Positions 31,843 through 40,211 of a stretch of DNA of 64,000 bases are shown here, one piece after another. Under the pieces are notes generated by a model. The model saw only the letters and a program-made list of their open reading frames with translations, made no database searches and was not told the origin of the DNA. The position numbers and the translations under genes were made by a program. Source of the stretch: UMGS1590 sp900552455 (GTDB taxonomy: Bacteria; Bacillota; Peptococcia; Peptococcales; Peptococcaceae). The number at the start of each line of letters is the position of its first letter. The stretch's first letter is position 1. The DNA is taken from positions 682,001 through 746,000 of the forward strand of contig OZ007004.1 in NCBI GenBank assembly GCA_963931105.1, read 5' to 3'.

Positions 31843-33729
31843 TCACTTGTTGATAACAATACCGGTTTCGTAGATCTTGTCTTCGCAGAGGATCTTGACG
31901 GTCTGTGGACCAACGAGGCCGGTCTTGTTGATGAAGGTGTCGATGTCGCATGGGTTTTCCTTCTGGAAGGTACCTACGCACATTGCGGTGAAGTCCTGAC
32001 CAACGGTGTTGACTGGATAACGGCGGGTTTCGCCATTTTCGTCAACGAGGAGGATCTGCACGAATTCACCTTCGGTGTAGATGGCGTTGACCATGATGCG
32101 GTCTTCTTCTTCGAGGATGCTGGCATTGTAATGTTCTGGAATGATCTCGCCAGTTTCGTCGGCTTTGACCTTCATGCGGGTGGTCTCAGTTTCGATGAGG
32201 CCGCCGAGGTACTGACCTTCGCCCTGTTCGAAGGCTTCGCCTGCGAAGTAGATTGGCAGCTTTTCTGCGCGGTAGCAGTTTGCTGGAACGTGGAGTTCAT
32301 AAACGACTTCGTCGTCGATGAGTTCGCAGGTGATGGATTCGAAGGATACGCGGTCTTTGGTTTCTGGCTGCATTGCGAGCATAACGGCCATGCCTTCGCA
32401 TGGTTTGCCGTCGAGGTAGCCGATACCGCCGGAATGTACCATGTAGTGGCCTTCGTCGTAGTATTCAACGTTGCAGATGTATGGAGAGAAGAATTCTGCA
32501 CCGCGTTCTTTCCCGTACTGCCAGACCTGTTCGATGGTCATCTTGTCGGTGTCGATGCGATAGCGCACGCCACGGGAGAAGTTCTGGGAGTTAGGGATGT
32601 AGTTGTCTGGGTTCTTTGCGCGATAGTGGCCGTTGTCGAAGAGCATGATGTCGCCGTCTGGGAGGACAACGCAGGCATGCTGTTCATACTGCCAGTCAAA
32701 TTCGCCGTCGCCGACTGGGGTGAAGAAATATTTGTCGACGTATTCCTGTGGCCAGTTTTCTGGGTCGCCGATGATCCAGTTGAGTTCGCCGGTTTCAAAG
32801 TCGAGGTTGATGACGGCGTCTTCATGACGACCGGAGAAGGTGAGGCTGTTGGTCTTTTTGTCGTACCAAACGGCGTTGTTGTGGAACCAGTCTTCCTCGG
32901 TCTGGCTGCCGGAGCCTGGGCCGTGCTGTGGGAGAACGGTCTTGTAATCCCATTTCTTGAGGATTTCGCCGGTGTCTTTGTCGAGAAGAACGCAGACGTC
33001 TTCAACGGTGCCGGAATAGAAATCGAAGGTGAGGGCAAGGATGTTGCCGTCTTCCATCTGGAACTGGTCGTGATGATAACCGCCGCATGGAATGACGTAT
33101 TCTTTGAAGATCTTGCCGCCGAAGTTCATTTCATAGAGACCGGTGGTGAAGTAAGGCATCTTCACGAGACGTTCGGTGCCGACGAGGATGTGGCCGTTCT
33201 TGATGCGCTTGATATCGAACGCGAGGTTTTCGGTGCAGTACCAGCGCAGGTCGCCCTTGTAGTCGTAACCGACTGGCCAGGAACGCATGGAAGCGGTGAG
33301 GAATACGAAGTTGTCGCCCATGTATTCTGCGGTGGTGTCGATGGAGGTGGATTCTGGCACGCCTTCCATCAGAGGATCGGTGGTAATGGTGACGCTGTTC
33401 TTGGTGCCGTCCTGGAGCACGATCTCGACGGTGTTGTCGTAGCCGGCATAGAGGCCGTAAACTGGGAGAACGTGGTCATAAGCGGCTGGGAAACGATGAA
33501 CGATGTCACCAGCTGGTTCTTTGCCCTTGACGATGATGGTGACTTCTTCTGGACGTGGGGTCTTGAAGAGGATCATCGCGGAAAGTGGGCAGATGATGTA
33601 AGGGTTGAGTTTTACGAGTGGGTTGGCGAGGGTATAATCGCCGTTTGCGAGTTCAGCGAGAAAAGCTTCTTCGTTGGCTTTCTGCTGATGGATGATGTGT
33701 TCTTTTTTGGTATATTTGATTTCTGCCAT
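31843..33729 (-). CDS. assT: Arylsulfate sulfotransferase (PAPS-independent)
   Basis: 628 residues. It moves a sulfo group from one phenolic sulfate to another phenol through a sulfohistidine intermediate. Candidate active-site residues, matched by motif to E. coli AssT, are His219/His220 (GYHHDQFQMEDGNIL), His283 (DWFHNNAVW), Arg301 (SGRHEDAV) and His351 (QHACVVLPDGD). Beta-propeller repeats such as MEDGNILALT and LPDGDIMLFDNG are visible. There is no signal peptide, unlike periplasmic proteobacterial AssT, so it should be cytosolic and need aryl-sulfate uptake. A Crp/Fnr-type box lies at -41.5 of its promoter, shared with two permease genes. Confidence 0.93.
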   Translation of the reverse strand: MAEIKYTKKEHIIHQQKANEEAFLAELANGDYTLANPLVKLNPYIICPLSAMILFKTPRPEEVTIIVKGKEPAGDIVHRFPAAYDHVLPVYGLYAGYDNTVEIVLQDGTKNSVTITTDPLMEGVPESTSIDTTAEYMGDNFVFLTASMRSWPVGYDYKGDLRWYCTENLAFDIKRIKNGHILVGTERLVKMPYFTTGLYEMNFGGKIFKEYVIPCGGYHHDQFQMEDGNILALTFDFYSGTVEDVCVLLDKDTGEILKKWDYKTVLPQHGPGSGSQTEEDWFHNNAVWYDKKTNSLTFSGRHEDAVINLDFETGELNWIIGDPENWPQEYVDKYFFTPVGDGEFDWQYEQHACVVLPDGDIMLFDNGHYRAKNPDNYIPNSQNFSRGVRYRIDTDKMTIEQVWQYGKERGAEFFSPYICNVEYYDEGHYMVHSGGIGYLDGKPCEGMAVMLAMQPETKDRVSFESITCELIDDEVVYELHVPANCYRAEKLPIYFAGEAFEQGEGQYLGGLIETETTRMKVKADETGEIIPEHYNASILEEEDRIMVNAIYTEGEFVQILLVDENGETRRYPVNTVGQDFTAMCVGTFQKENPCDIDTFINKTGLVGPQTVKILCEDKIYETGIVINK

Positions 33730-33790
33730 GTTGGTCCTCCATTCCTATTTCAAACATTAGCATCTCATGTCATTAACTGACCTTATAAAA

Positions 33791-33832
33791 AGTATAACAG
33801 AATGGCGGATGAAGGCTACTAGTCTGGACTAC
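33791..33832 (-). promoter_or_regulatory. AssT promoter with class II Crp/Fnr-type box
   Basis: Minus strand: dyad GTAGTCCAGACTAG (33819-33832) centred 29.5 bases upstream of the -10 TATACT (33791-33796), that is at about -41.5 from the expected start. There is no good -35, as expected for an activator-dependent promoter. Confidence 0.72.
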
Positions 33833-33857
33833 AGATTCACATATTTTCTGAAATTAT

Positions 33858-34721
33858 TCAGCAGGGCTGCTCGAGAATGAACTCGACAAAGCTGCGCGCG
33901 GCGATCGGCATGGTCTCCCAGTTGTTCCAGACGATGCCGACGCGGCGACTGAGATCTTCCTCGATCGGACGGGTGACGACGGTGGTGGCGTATCCAGCGA
34001 GCACACGCTCGTACATGATGGAAATGCCGAGTTTTTTCTCGATCATGGCGATGATGGTGTAGTCGTCGAAAACCTCATACTCGATCTGCGGCGCGATGCC
34101 GGCGGCATCAAAGGCGCGCAACGGCACGTTGAACTCGCCCTCGTCGAGGAGGATGAGGGCTTCGCGGGAGAGATCAGCGAGGCTGACGGCGGACTGGCGC
34201 GTGAGCACATGATCTGGCGGCATGACGGCACACATTTCGTCGGCGTAGAGCAGGCGCCCTTCCATTTCCGGTGCGGCATCCATATTGACAAAGCCAAAAT
34301 CGACGGTGCCGTTTTTGACCCACTCAGAAATGGTGGTATATTCGCCCTGCTCGAGGACAAAACGCACACCAGGATGGCTGCGCTTGAAGGCGATCATCCA
34401 GCCTGGCAGCAGCGTGCGGCTGACGCTGGTGAAGGTGCCGATGCGGATGACGCTGCCCTTAAGCCCCTGCATTTCGCGCTGACGACGCGCGAGGGCATCT
34501 TCGGCGTTGGCGATGGCCTGGATGTACGGAAAGATCGCTTCACCATCGGCGGTGAGATGAATGCCTTCCTTGCCGCGGGTGAGCAGAGTGAGGCCGAGTT
34601 CCTGCTCAAGATTTTTGACGGTCTGACTGACGGCGCTCTGAGAATACTGGATGGCATTGGCGGCTTTTGTAAATCCGCTGTGCTCGACGACTTTGCAAAA
34701 GATGTCGTATTTGGATAGCAT
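33858..34721 (-). CDS. LysR-family transcriptional regulator
   Basis: 287 residues from the ATG at 34721 after TTGGAGG; a TTG 15 bases upstream overlaps that site. HTH MLSKYDIFCKVVEHSGFTKAANAIQYSQSAVSQTVKNLEQELG, then an effector-binding domain (GSVIRIGTFTSVSRTLLPGW, TVDFGFVNM). It is divergent from azlCD across 134 bp holding a perfect palindrome, so azlCD is the most likely target. Control of assT downstream is less likely, because assT has its own activator box. Confidence 0.9.
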   Translation of the reverse strand: MLSKYDIFCKVVEHSGFTKAANAIQYSQSAVSQTVKNLEQELGLTLLTRGKEGIHLTADGEAIFPYIQAIANAEDALARRQREMQGLKGSVIRIGTFTSVSRTLLPGWMIAFKRSHPGVRFVLEQGEYTTISEWVKNGTVDFGFVNMDAAPEMEGRLLYADEMCAVMPPDHVLTRQSAVSLADLSREALILLDEGEFNVPLRAFDAAGIAPQIEYEVFDDYTIIAMIEKKLGISIMYERVLAGYATTVVTRPIEEDLSRRVGIVWNNWETMPIAARSFVEFILEQPC

Positions 34722-34773
34722 GGTGGTGTCCTCCAATATCTATTTTTCTGATAAATCCATCATAATTATTGTC

Positions 34774-34816
34774 TTTACTAATGTCAATCTTTTTTGTATA
34801 ATAATTTCAAAATTAT
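34774..34816 (+). promoter_or_regulatory. azlC promoter and LysR-type palindrome
   Basis: TTTACT (34774-34779), 17-base spacer, TATAAT (34797-34802). A perfect 7+2+7 palindrome ATAATTTCAAAATTAT (34801-34816) overlaps the end of the -10; it includes a T-N11-A style LysR core. This position would repress azlC when occupied. Confidence 0.6.
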
Positions 34817-34855
34817 CGCTATATTAATGATAGAAACGACGAAAGAAGGGGTTCA

Positions 34856-35629
34856 ATGTCTGCAGCCAAGCATATTTCACCAGCCAGTGTCGGTATCTCT
34901 GCGGCGCTGGACAATCGCCACGCTTTTCGCGAAGGGATGCGCGACGGTATCCCGATCGCGCTGGGTTATTTTGCGGTGTCCTTTTCTCTGGGCATCCAGA
35001 TGGGAAACATCGGCCTATCCGCCTTTCAGGGGTGGTTGATGAGCGCGCTGGTCAATGCGTCCGCCGGCGAATATGCAGCGCTCACCGTCATGGCGGCGCT
35101 GGGTACTTATCTCGAGCTTTTCATCATCACACTGGTGGCCAATGCCCGCTATATGCTCATGAGCTGTGCGCTCAGCCAGCGTTTTGCGCCGGACACGCCG
35201 TTCATCCACCGTTTGCTGGTGGGCTTCGGGATCACTGATGAGATCTTTGGCATATCGATCGCGCGACCAGGCTATGTCAATCCATACTACAGCTACGGCG
35301 CCTTCGTCGTTGCTTCGCCAGGCTGGTCCATCGGCACGGCGCTGGGGATCATCGCCGGCAATATTCTGCCAATGATCGTGACCAACGCGCTGGGCGTGGC
35401 GCTTTTCGGTATGTTCCTCGCGATCATCATCCCGCCTGCGCGCGAAAATCGCGTGGTCGGTGTAGTGGTCATTGTGAGCTTTGCGGCGAGCTATCTTTTC
35501 AGCGTGCTGCCAGGGGTTTCTGCCCTTTCCGACGGCACACGCACGATCATTCTGACGATCGTCATCAGCGCTGTCGCTGCGCTCCTCTTCCCTGTGAAGC
35601 AGGGCGCTCCTGCAAAGGAGGCTGAATAA
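34856..35629 (+). CDS. azlC: AzlC-family branched-chain amino acid exporter, large subunit
   Basis: 257 residues. The AzlC hallmark REGMRDGIPIALGYFAVSFSLGIQMG near the start, then five or six further hydrophobic segments (EYAALTVMAALGTYLELFIITLVANARYMLMS). With AzlD it exports branched-chain amino acids and analogues such as azaleucine. The start has GAAGGGG upstream. The stop is one base before the azlD start. Confidence 0.93.
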   Translation: MSAAKHISPASVGISAALDNRHAFREGMRDGIPIALGYFAVSFSLGIQMGNIGLSAFQGWLMSALVNASAGEYAALTVMAALGTYLELFIITLVANARYMLMSCALSQRFAPDTPFIHRLLVGFGITDEIFGISIARPGYVNPYYSYGAFVVASPGWSIGTALGIIAGNILPMIVTNALGVALFGMFLAIIIPPARENRVVGVVVIVSFAASYLFSVLPGVSALSDGTRTIILTIVISAVAALLFPVKQGAPAKEAE

Positions 35630-35630
35630 T

Positions 35631-35936
35631 ATGGAACACAACACCTATCTCTACATCGCGGTGCTCGCCATCACCTGCTATCTCATCCGCGTGCTGCCGC
35701 TGACCTTGATCCGCAAGCCGATCACAAATGTGTTTGTACAATCCTTCCTCTATTATGTGCCGTATGTGACGCTCGCCGTCATGACCTTCCCAGCGATCCT
35801 CACCGCCACCGCTTCGCCCGTCGCCGGCGCTGCCGCGCTCGCTGTCGGGATCATCACCGCCTGGAAAGGCGCCAGCCTCTTCCAGGTTGCCTGCGCCTGC
35901 TGTGGGATCGTGCTGGTACTGGAATTCTTTATTTGA
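35631..35936 (+). CDS. azlD: AzlD-family branched-chain amino acid exporter, small subunit
   Basis: 101 residues with three or four membrane segments. The sequence YIAVLAITCYLIRVLPLTLI, FLYYVPYVTLAVMTFPAIL and GIITAWKGASLFQVACACCG is typical AzlD. Its start follows the azlC stop by one base, so the two are coupled. Confidence 0.93.
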   Translation: MEHNTYLYIAVLAITCYLIRVLPLTLIRKPITNVFVQSFLYYVPYVTLAVMTFPAILTATASPVAGAAALAVGIITAWKGASLFQVACACCGIVLVLEFFI

Positions 35937-35947
35937 AAACAATAGGC

Positions 35948-35987
35948 AAACCCGCTGCTGAAACACGATCGTTTCGGCAGCGGGTTT
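35948..35987 (+). terminator. Terminator of azlCD
   Basis: A 17-bp stem (AAACCCGCTGCTGAAAC with one G-U pair) and 6-base loop, ending in GTTTTG. Confidence 0.85.
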
Positions 35988-35990
35988 TGT

Positions 35991-36019
35991 TTGACATGTA
36001 CTTTCTTCGGCTGTACAAT
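35991..36019 (+). promoter_or_regulatory. Promoter of the RelBE-type module
   Basis: TTGACA (35991-35996), 17-base spacer, TACAAT (36014-36019). TGTAC/GTACA half-sites recur through 35996-36029, a plausible antitoxin operator. Confidence 0.8.
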
Positions 36020-36041
36020 GACAGTACAGGAGGTGTTATCA

Positions 36042-36347
36042 GTGGAAAAGACCGCAACATTAAACTGCCGTGTTAATCCATCCGTAAAAAGTCAGGCCGA
36101 AGCAATTTTATCTCGATTAGGCATTCCAATGTCAACTGCAATCGATATGTATCTTAATCAAATCGCGTTGACTGGTGGAATCCCCTTTGCTGTCACATTA
36201 CCACAACCACCACGTTCCATTAACATGGACCTGATGACCGAAGAGGAGCTTGATGCGACTTTCAAAAAGGGTCTTGACGATGCCAAAGCAGGGCGTGTAC
36301 GCAATGCCGCTGAAGCCTTTGCAGAATTTCAAAGGACTCATCAATAA
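36042..36347 (+). CDS. RelB/DinJ-family antitoxin
   Basis: 101 residues from a GTG at 36042 preceded by AGGAGGTG; upstream in-frame codons overlap the promoter. Ribbon-helix-helix N-terminus KTATLNCRVNPSVKSQAEAILSRLGIPMSTAIDMYLNQI, the RelB/DinJ pattern, with an acidic C-terminal toxin-binding tail (TEEELDATFKKGLDDAKAGR). It neutralises the adjacent toxin and probably represses the operon. The stop overlaps the toxin start (TAATG). Confidence 0.9.
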   Translation: MEKTATLNCRVNPSVKSQAEAILSRLGIPMSTAIDMYLNQIALTGGIPFAVTLPQPPRSINMDLMTEEELDATFKKGLDDAKAGRVRNAAEAFAEFQRTHQ

Positions 36348-36652
36348 TGGAACAGTACGAAATCTTCATTACCGATAAGGCTTTTGTTGATATGGAGCAA
36401 ATCTATGAGTACATTGCTGGTCAATTACTGGCACCACAAACAGCCTTGCATCAATATCGTAGAATCGCTGAAGAAATTTTGTCGCTGAATATTTTTCCAG
36501 AACGAATTCGTCAGATTGACCATCCAAGAACAACGCAGCATCCAAATACAAGAATGATGCGTGTTGACAATTATGTCGTTTTCTTCTATATCGAGAATCA
36601 TACTGTGATTGTCACTGATGTTCTCTATGGAGCATCCAACTTGCAAAATTGA
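36347..36652 (+). CDS. RelE/ParE-family toxin
   Basis: 101 residues, overlapping the antitoxin by one base. Compact RelE/ParE fold: helices DMEQIYEYIAGQL and ALHQYRRIAEEILSLNIFP, then strands RMMRVDNYVVFFYIENHTVIVTDVLY with the Arg-Tyr pattern of mRNA-cleaving or gyrase-poisoning members. Which target applies cannot be decided from sequence. Codon use is AT-richer than its neighbours, in keeping with transfer. Confidence 0.88.
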   Translation: MEQYEIFITDKAFVDMEQIYEYIAGQLLAPQTALHQYRRIAEEILSLNIFPERIRQIDHPRTTQHPNTRMMRVDNYVVFFYIENHTVIVTDVLYGASNLQN

Positions 36653-36674
36653 ATGAAAAACTTACCGCAAACAA

Positions 36675-36712
36675 ACAGCCGGTGCGAAACGTTGACGTTT
36701 CGCACCGGCTGT
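36675..36712. terminator. Bidirectional terminator
   Basis: A perfect 17-bp stem ACAGCCGGTGCGAAACG with loop TTGA between the toxin gene and the convergent permease. Confidence 0.85.
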
Positions 36713-36729
36713 AAACTTCTGATCAGAAA

Positions 36730-38208
36730 TTAGAGCATCAGCATCTTTGCGAGTGGATAGCCGATGAAGATGTACATCACGAGAGCCAGGATGCAGACTG
36801 GGAAACCGATCTGCAGAATATCCTTGGTGGTGTAGATGTGCTTCATGCCGTGCATCAGACCAGCGTGTGGGGAAGCGGCAGGGGTCAGCATGGCAACGAA
36901 TACCATGAGGATGACGCCTGTAGCAACTGGCATTGGATCGATGCCGAGCTGGTTGGAGAAGTTCAGTACGACTGGCATGAGAACGACGGCCATGGCGGCG
37001 TTGTTCGCAAAGTTGGTGAGGATCAGGGCGATGGTGAACATGATGGCAACGAATACCATTTCACTGCGACCGCCGAGGACAGGGGTCAGGCTGCTGACGA
37101 GGAAGTCAGGCACACCGGTAGCCTCGTCAGAAAGGGTGTTGGCGCCGTAAACGGCTGCTGCGATCATGAAGAAAATGCCCCAGTTAAACTGACGATATGC
37201 AGTTTCTTTGAAGTCGAGAAGCGGTTTGCCCTGCCATTTTACGATCAGGAACAGGCAGACCCAGAGAACGGTAACCCCGAGAGGCCCAAGGAAGCCAAGA
37301 GCAGTACCAAGAAGGTTATCAGGGAAGAAGCTTGGGAACAGGATCATGATCAGGTAAACAGGGATCATGTAGAGATAGAGCTTCTGCTGCAGGTTCATTG
37401 GAGGCAGCGGCATCTGTTTTTCGATCATCGCTGGATCTACAGCTTTGAGCTTGGAAAGGTCAACGCGAAGAACGAACTTAACGAAGATGATGTAGATGGC
37501 CATGATCAGGGTGGTCATAATAAGGTCAACAGCCATATAAGGGCCCATTGGGATGGTCATTGGGTTCCCCATAGCGGCAGTCATGCTCTGGAATGCTGCG
37601 TAAGGGATCAGCTGAGCGCCCATGAATGGGAACAGTGGCTGGGACAGGGTGCCGGCTGCGAACATACCGACGAAGAAATATTTCCAGAAACGGTCTTCTC
37701 TCTTCACGCCGAGGGTTTCCATGAGGCTGAGGGAGATAGGCCACAGAATGATGAGTGCGGTGATAGGGCTGCAGACTGCGGACAGTGCAAATACGCAGGC
37801 ATAGAATACGGCCCAGAATACGACTGGACGACCCTTGAAGATCTTACGGGTCAGGAACCATTTTGCAATGTACTTGGTATCGCCGACGGAGTCCATGGCA
37901 CCAAAGAGAACCATTGCGAACAGGGTCAGGAGTACGGTGTAGTTACCAACGGCGTTCATCCAGAGGCCATTGAAGCCGCCTTCGCCGCCATAACCGGAGA
38001 TACCCAACATGAACAGACCGACCAGAGATGGCCAGAGAGTGTCACAGGCACTCCACAGATAAACCATGCCCAGGAAGGCGCCTACGCAGCGCATCCCAAG
38101 TGGGGTGATCGAGCCGATCGGTGGCATGAGCCAGAAGAGGGCGATGATACCGAAGCCGACGACCAAATGAATCGGATACAGATTAAGCTTTTTCTTTGCT
38201 TCACTCAT
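36730..38208 (-). CDS. SLC13/DASS-family anion permease, tandem copy A
   Basis: 492 residues from the ATG that aligns with its paralogue's start (MSEAKKK); an ATG nine bases upstream is also possible. About twelve hydrophobic segments. DASS motifs include SPITALIILWP and TNFANNAAMAVVLMPVVLNF with a C-terminal AASPHAG. It is very similar throughout to copy B at 38462-39937, so a tandem duplication. Sodium-coupled uptake of an anion is expected; regulation together with assT suggests aryl sulfates or a related organic anion. Confidence 0.9.
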   Translation of the reverse strand: MSEAKKKLNLYPIHLVVGFGIIALFWLMPPIGSITPLGMRCVGAFLGMVYLWSACDTLWPSLVGLFMLGISGYGGEGGFNGLWMNAVGNYTVLLTLFAMVLFGAMDSVGDTKYIAKWFLTRKIFKGRPVVFWAVFYACVFALSAVCSPITALIILWPISLSLMETLGVKREDRFWKYFFVGMFAAGTLSQPLFPFMGAQLIPYAAFQSMTAAMGNPMTIPMGPYMAVDLIMTTLIMAIYIIFVKFVLRVDLSKLKAVDPAMIEKQMPLPPMNLQQKLYLYMIPVYLIMILFPSFFPDNLLGTALGFLGPLGVTVLWVCLFLIVKWQGKPLLDFKETAYRQFNWGIFFMIAAAVYGANTLSDEATGVPDFLVSSLTPVLGGRSEMVFVAIMFTIALILTNFANNAAMAVVLMPVVLNFSNQLGIDPMPVATGVILMVFVAMLTPAASPHAGLMHGMKHIYTTKDILQIGFPVCILALVMYIFIGYPLAKMLML

Positions 38209-38302
38209 TTTTCTCATCCTTTCCTTTTCCTTGAGTGATCGCTGAAACTGTATAACAATTAGTATGATTTATTATTCCCATTTCAGCTTTTCTTATGTGT
38301 GT

Positions 38303-38345
38303 ATTATAGTACCAATTAATCTCATTGATTAGTAGTCTGGACTCC
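38303..38345 (-). promoter_or_regulatory. Permease A promoter with class II Crp/Fnr-type box
   Basis: Minus strand: GGAGTCCAGACTAC (38332-38345) centred 30.5 bases before a perfect TATAAT (38303-38308), about -42.5 from the start site. One arm position deviates from the symmetric GTAGTC consensus. No -35 is seen. Confidence 0.7.
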
Positions 38346-38411
38346 ACATCGCTTCATATTCTTCATTTTTTTGTTACTCTCTCCAAAAATCCTCCCACGG
38401 AAATATAAAAA

Positions 38412-38441
38412 AGCACCCATCTCATTACAGAGACGGGTGCT
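38412..38441 (-). terminator. Terminator of permease B
   Basis: 12-bp stem AGCACCC-TCTC / GAGA-GGGTGCT with one mismatch, then TTTTTTATATTT on the minus strand. It separates the two permease transcripts. Confidence 0.85.
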
Positions 38442-38461
38442 GGATAAGCAATGATCTGATA

Positions 38462-39937
38462 TTAAAGCATCAGGAGCTTGCAGAGTGGGTAGCCAACGAA
38501 GATGTAGAGCACCAGCGCGAGAATACAGATTGGGAACCCGACGGCGAGAATTTCCTTGGTGCTGTAGATCTTCTTCATGCCGTGCATCATGCCAGCGTGT
38601 GGAGATGCGGCTGGGGTCAGCATGGCAACGAAGACCATGAGGATAACGCCGGTGGCCACTGGCATTGGGTTGATGTCGAGCTGATTGGAGAAATTCAGCA
38701 CGACTGGCATGAGCGTAACGGCCATGGCGGCGTTGTTGGCAAAGTTGGTGACGATGAGCGCCACGGTGAAGAGGATGGCCACGAAGACCATTTCGCTGCG
38801 ACCACCGAGAAGCGGCGTCAACACATTGATAAGGAAGGTTGGGATACCGGTTTCTTCATTAGAAAGGGTATTGGCGCCATAAACAGCGGCAGCGATCATA
38901 AAGAAGATGCCCCAGTTAAACTGGCGATAAGCAACTTCCTTGAAATTGAGGAGTGGCTTGCCATCGATATGCACGATCAGGAAGAGCATGATCCAGAACA
39001 CAGCAATGCCGAGAGGCCCGATGAAGTTGATAGCCTGGCAGATGGTGAAATCTGGGAAGAAGCTTGGTACGAGCATCATGATCAGGAAGCATGGCACCAT
39101 GAGCAGATAGATCTTCTGTGGCAGAGTCATCGGAGGCAGCGGCATTTGCTTTTCAACCATTTCTGGGTCGATGGCTTTGAGCTTGGACATATCAACACGC
39201 AGCACAAATTTCACAATGGCGATATAAACTGCCATGATGAGGAAGGTCATCACGATGTCGACGATCATGTACTGCAGCATTGGGATGGTCATTGGGTTAC
39301 CCATGGCGGCGGTCATGCTCTGGAACGCTGCGTAAGGAATGAGCTGCGCGCCCATGAATGGAAAGAGCGGCTGCGACAGCGTAGCAACGGCGAACATACC
39401 GACGAAGAAATAGCGCCAGATCTTGTCGTCTCTGGCGATACCCATCGTATCCATGAGGGTGATGCCGATCGGCCAGAGAATGATCAGCGCGGTCATTGGC
39501 TGGCAAACAGCGCTGATGGCGAAGACGCAGAGATAGAAGATCGCCAGGAAGGTCACAGGACGTCCCTTGAAGATCTTTCTGGTCAAGAACCACTTGGCAA
39601 TGTACTTGGTATCGCCGATCTCATCCATGCCCCCGAAGAGCACCATGGAGAAGAGCGTCAGAAGTACGGTGTAGTTACCAACGGCGTTCATCCACAGGCT
39701 GTTAAAACCTGCAGCATCATAGCCAGAAATGGCCAGCATAAACAGCCCGACCAAACTTGGCCACAGTGTATCACAGGCGCTCCAGAGATAAACCATCCCC
39801 AGGAAGGCGCCTGCGCAGCGCATCCCCAGCGATGTGATCGGATCGATCGGTGGCATGATCCAGAATAATGCGATGAGACCAAAGCCGATCACAAGGTGGA
39901 GTGGATACAAGCTGCGTTTTTTCTTTGCTTCACTCAC
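38462..39937 (-). CDS. SLC13/DASS-family anion permease, tandem copy B
   Basis: 491 residues, GTG start with AAAGGAT some 12 bases upstream, chosen by alignment with copy A. Same topology and motifs (QPMTALIILWPIGITL, TNFANNAAMAVTLMPVVLNF, AASPHAGMMHGMKKIY). Each copy keeps its own promoter, terminator and activator box, so differential expression or slightly different substrates are likely. It is divergent from the Crp/Fnr-type regulator gene. Confidence 0.9.
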   Translation of the reverse strand: MSEAKKKRSLYPLHLVIGFGLIALFWIMPPIDPITSLGMRCAGAFLGMVYLWSACDTLWPSLVGLFMLAISGYDAAGFNSLWMNAVGNYTVLLTLFSMVLFGGMDEIGDTKYIAKWFLTRKIFKGRPVTFLAIFYLCVFAISAVCQPMTALIILWPIGITLMDTMGIARDDKIWRYFFVGMFAVATLSQPLFPFMGAQLIPYAAFQSMTAAMGNPMTIPMLQYMIVDIVMTFLIMAVYIAIVKFVLRVDMSKLKAIDPEMVEKQMPLPPMTLPQKIYLLMVPCFLIMMLVPSFFPDFTICQAINFIGPLGIAVFWIMLFLIVHIDGKPLLNFKEVAYRQFNWGIFFMIAAAVYGANTLSNEETGIPTFLINVLTPLLGGRSEMVFVAILFTVALIVTNFANNAAMAVTLMPVVLNFSNQLDINPMPVATGVILMVFVAMLTPAASPHAGMMHGMKKIYSTKEILAVGFPICILALVLYIFVGYPLCKLLML

Positions 39938-40038
39938 TTTTTAATTCATCCTTTCCTTTGTTCGTGAGATTTTTTACGGAATTTTGCGATGATTAACGTA
40001 TGTTTATCGCTAAAATTCCATTTTCGCTTATCATTAAT

Positions 40039-40081
40039 ATTTTAGCGGTTTTTCAGGCTTTTCGAACGTAGCCCAGGCTAC
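40039..40081 (-). promoter_or_regulatory. Permease B promoter with class II Crp/Fnr-type box, shared with the regulator gene
   Basis: A perfect dyad GTAGCC-CA-GGCTAC (40068-40081) is centred 30.5 bases before TAAAAT (40039-40044) on the minus strand, about -42.5, the same geometry as permease A. On the plus strand the same box lies roughly 60-65 bases upstream of the regulator's expected start site (TATTAT, 40125-40130), a class I position. Confidence 0.7.
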
Positions 40082-40211
40082 AAAAATGGTCGCATTCGGT
40101 CTTACATTGAACAATATTTTCTGTTATTATGATAAGCAGAACGCGGGTCCTGCGCCCTTTCCGCGTTTCAAGAAACTGTTAACAACATCGTTCATCATAC
40201 AGGAGGCTTCC

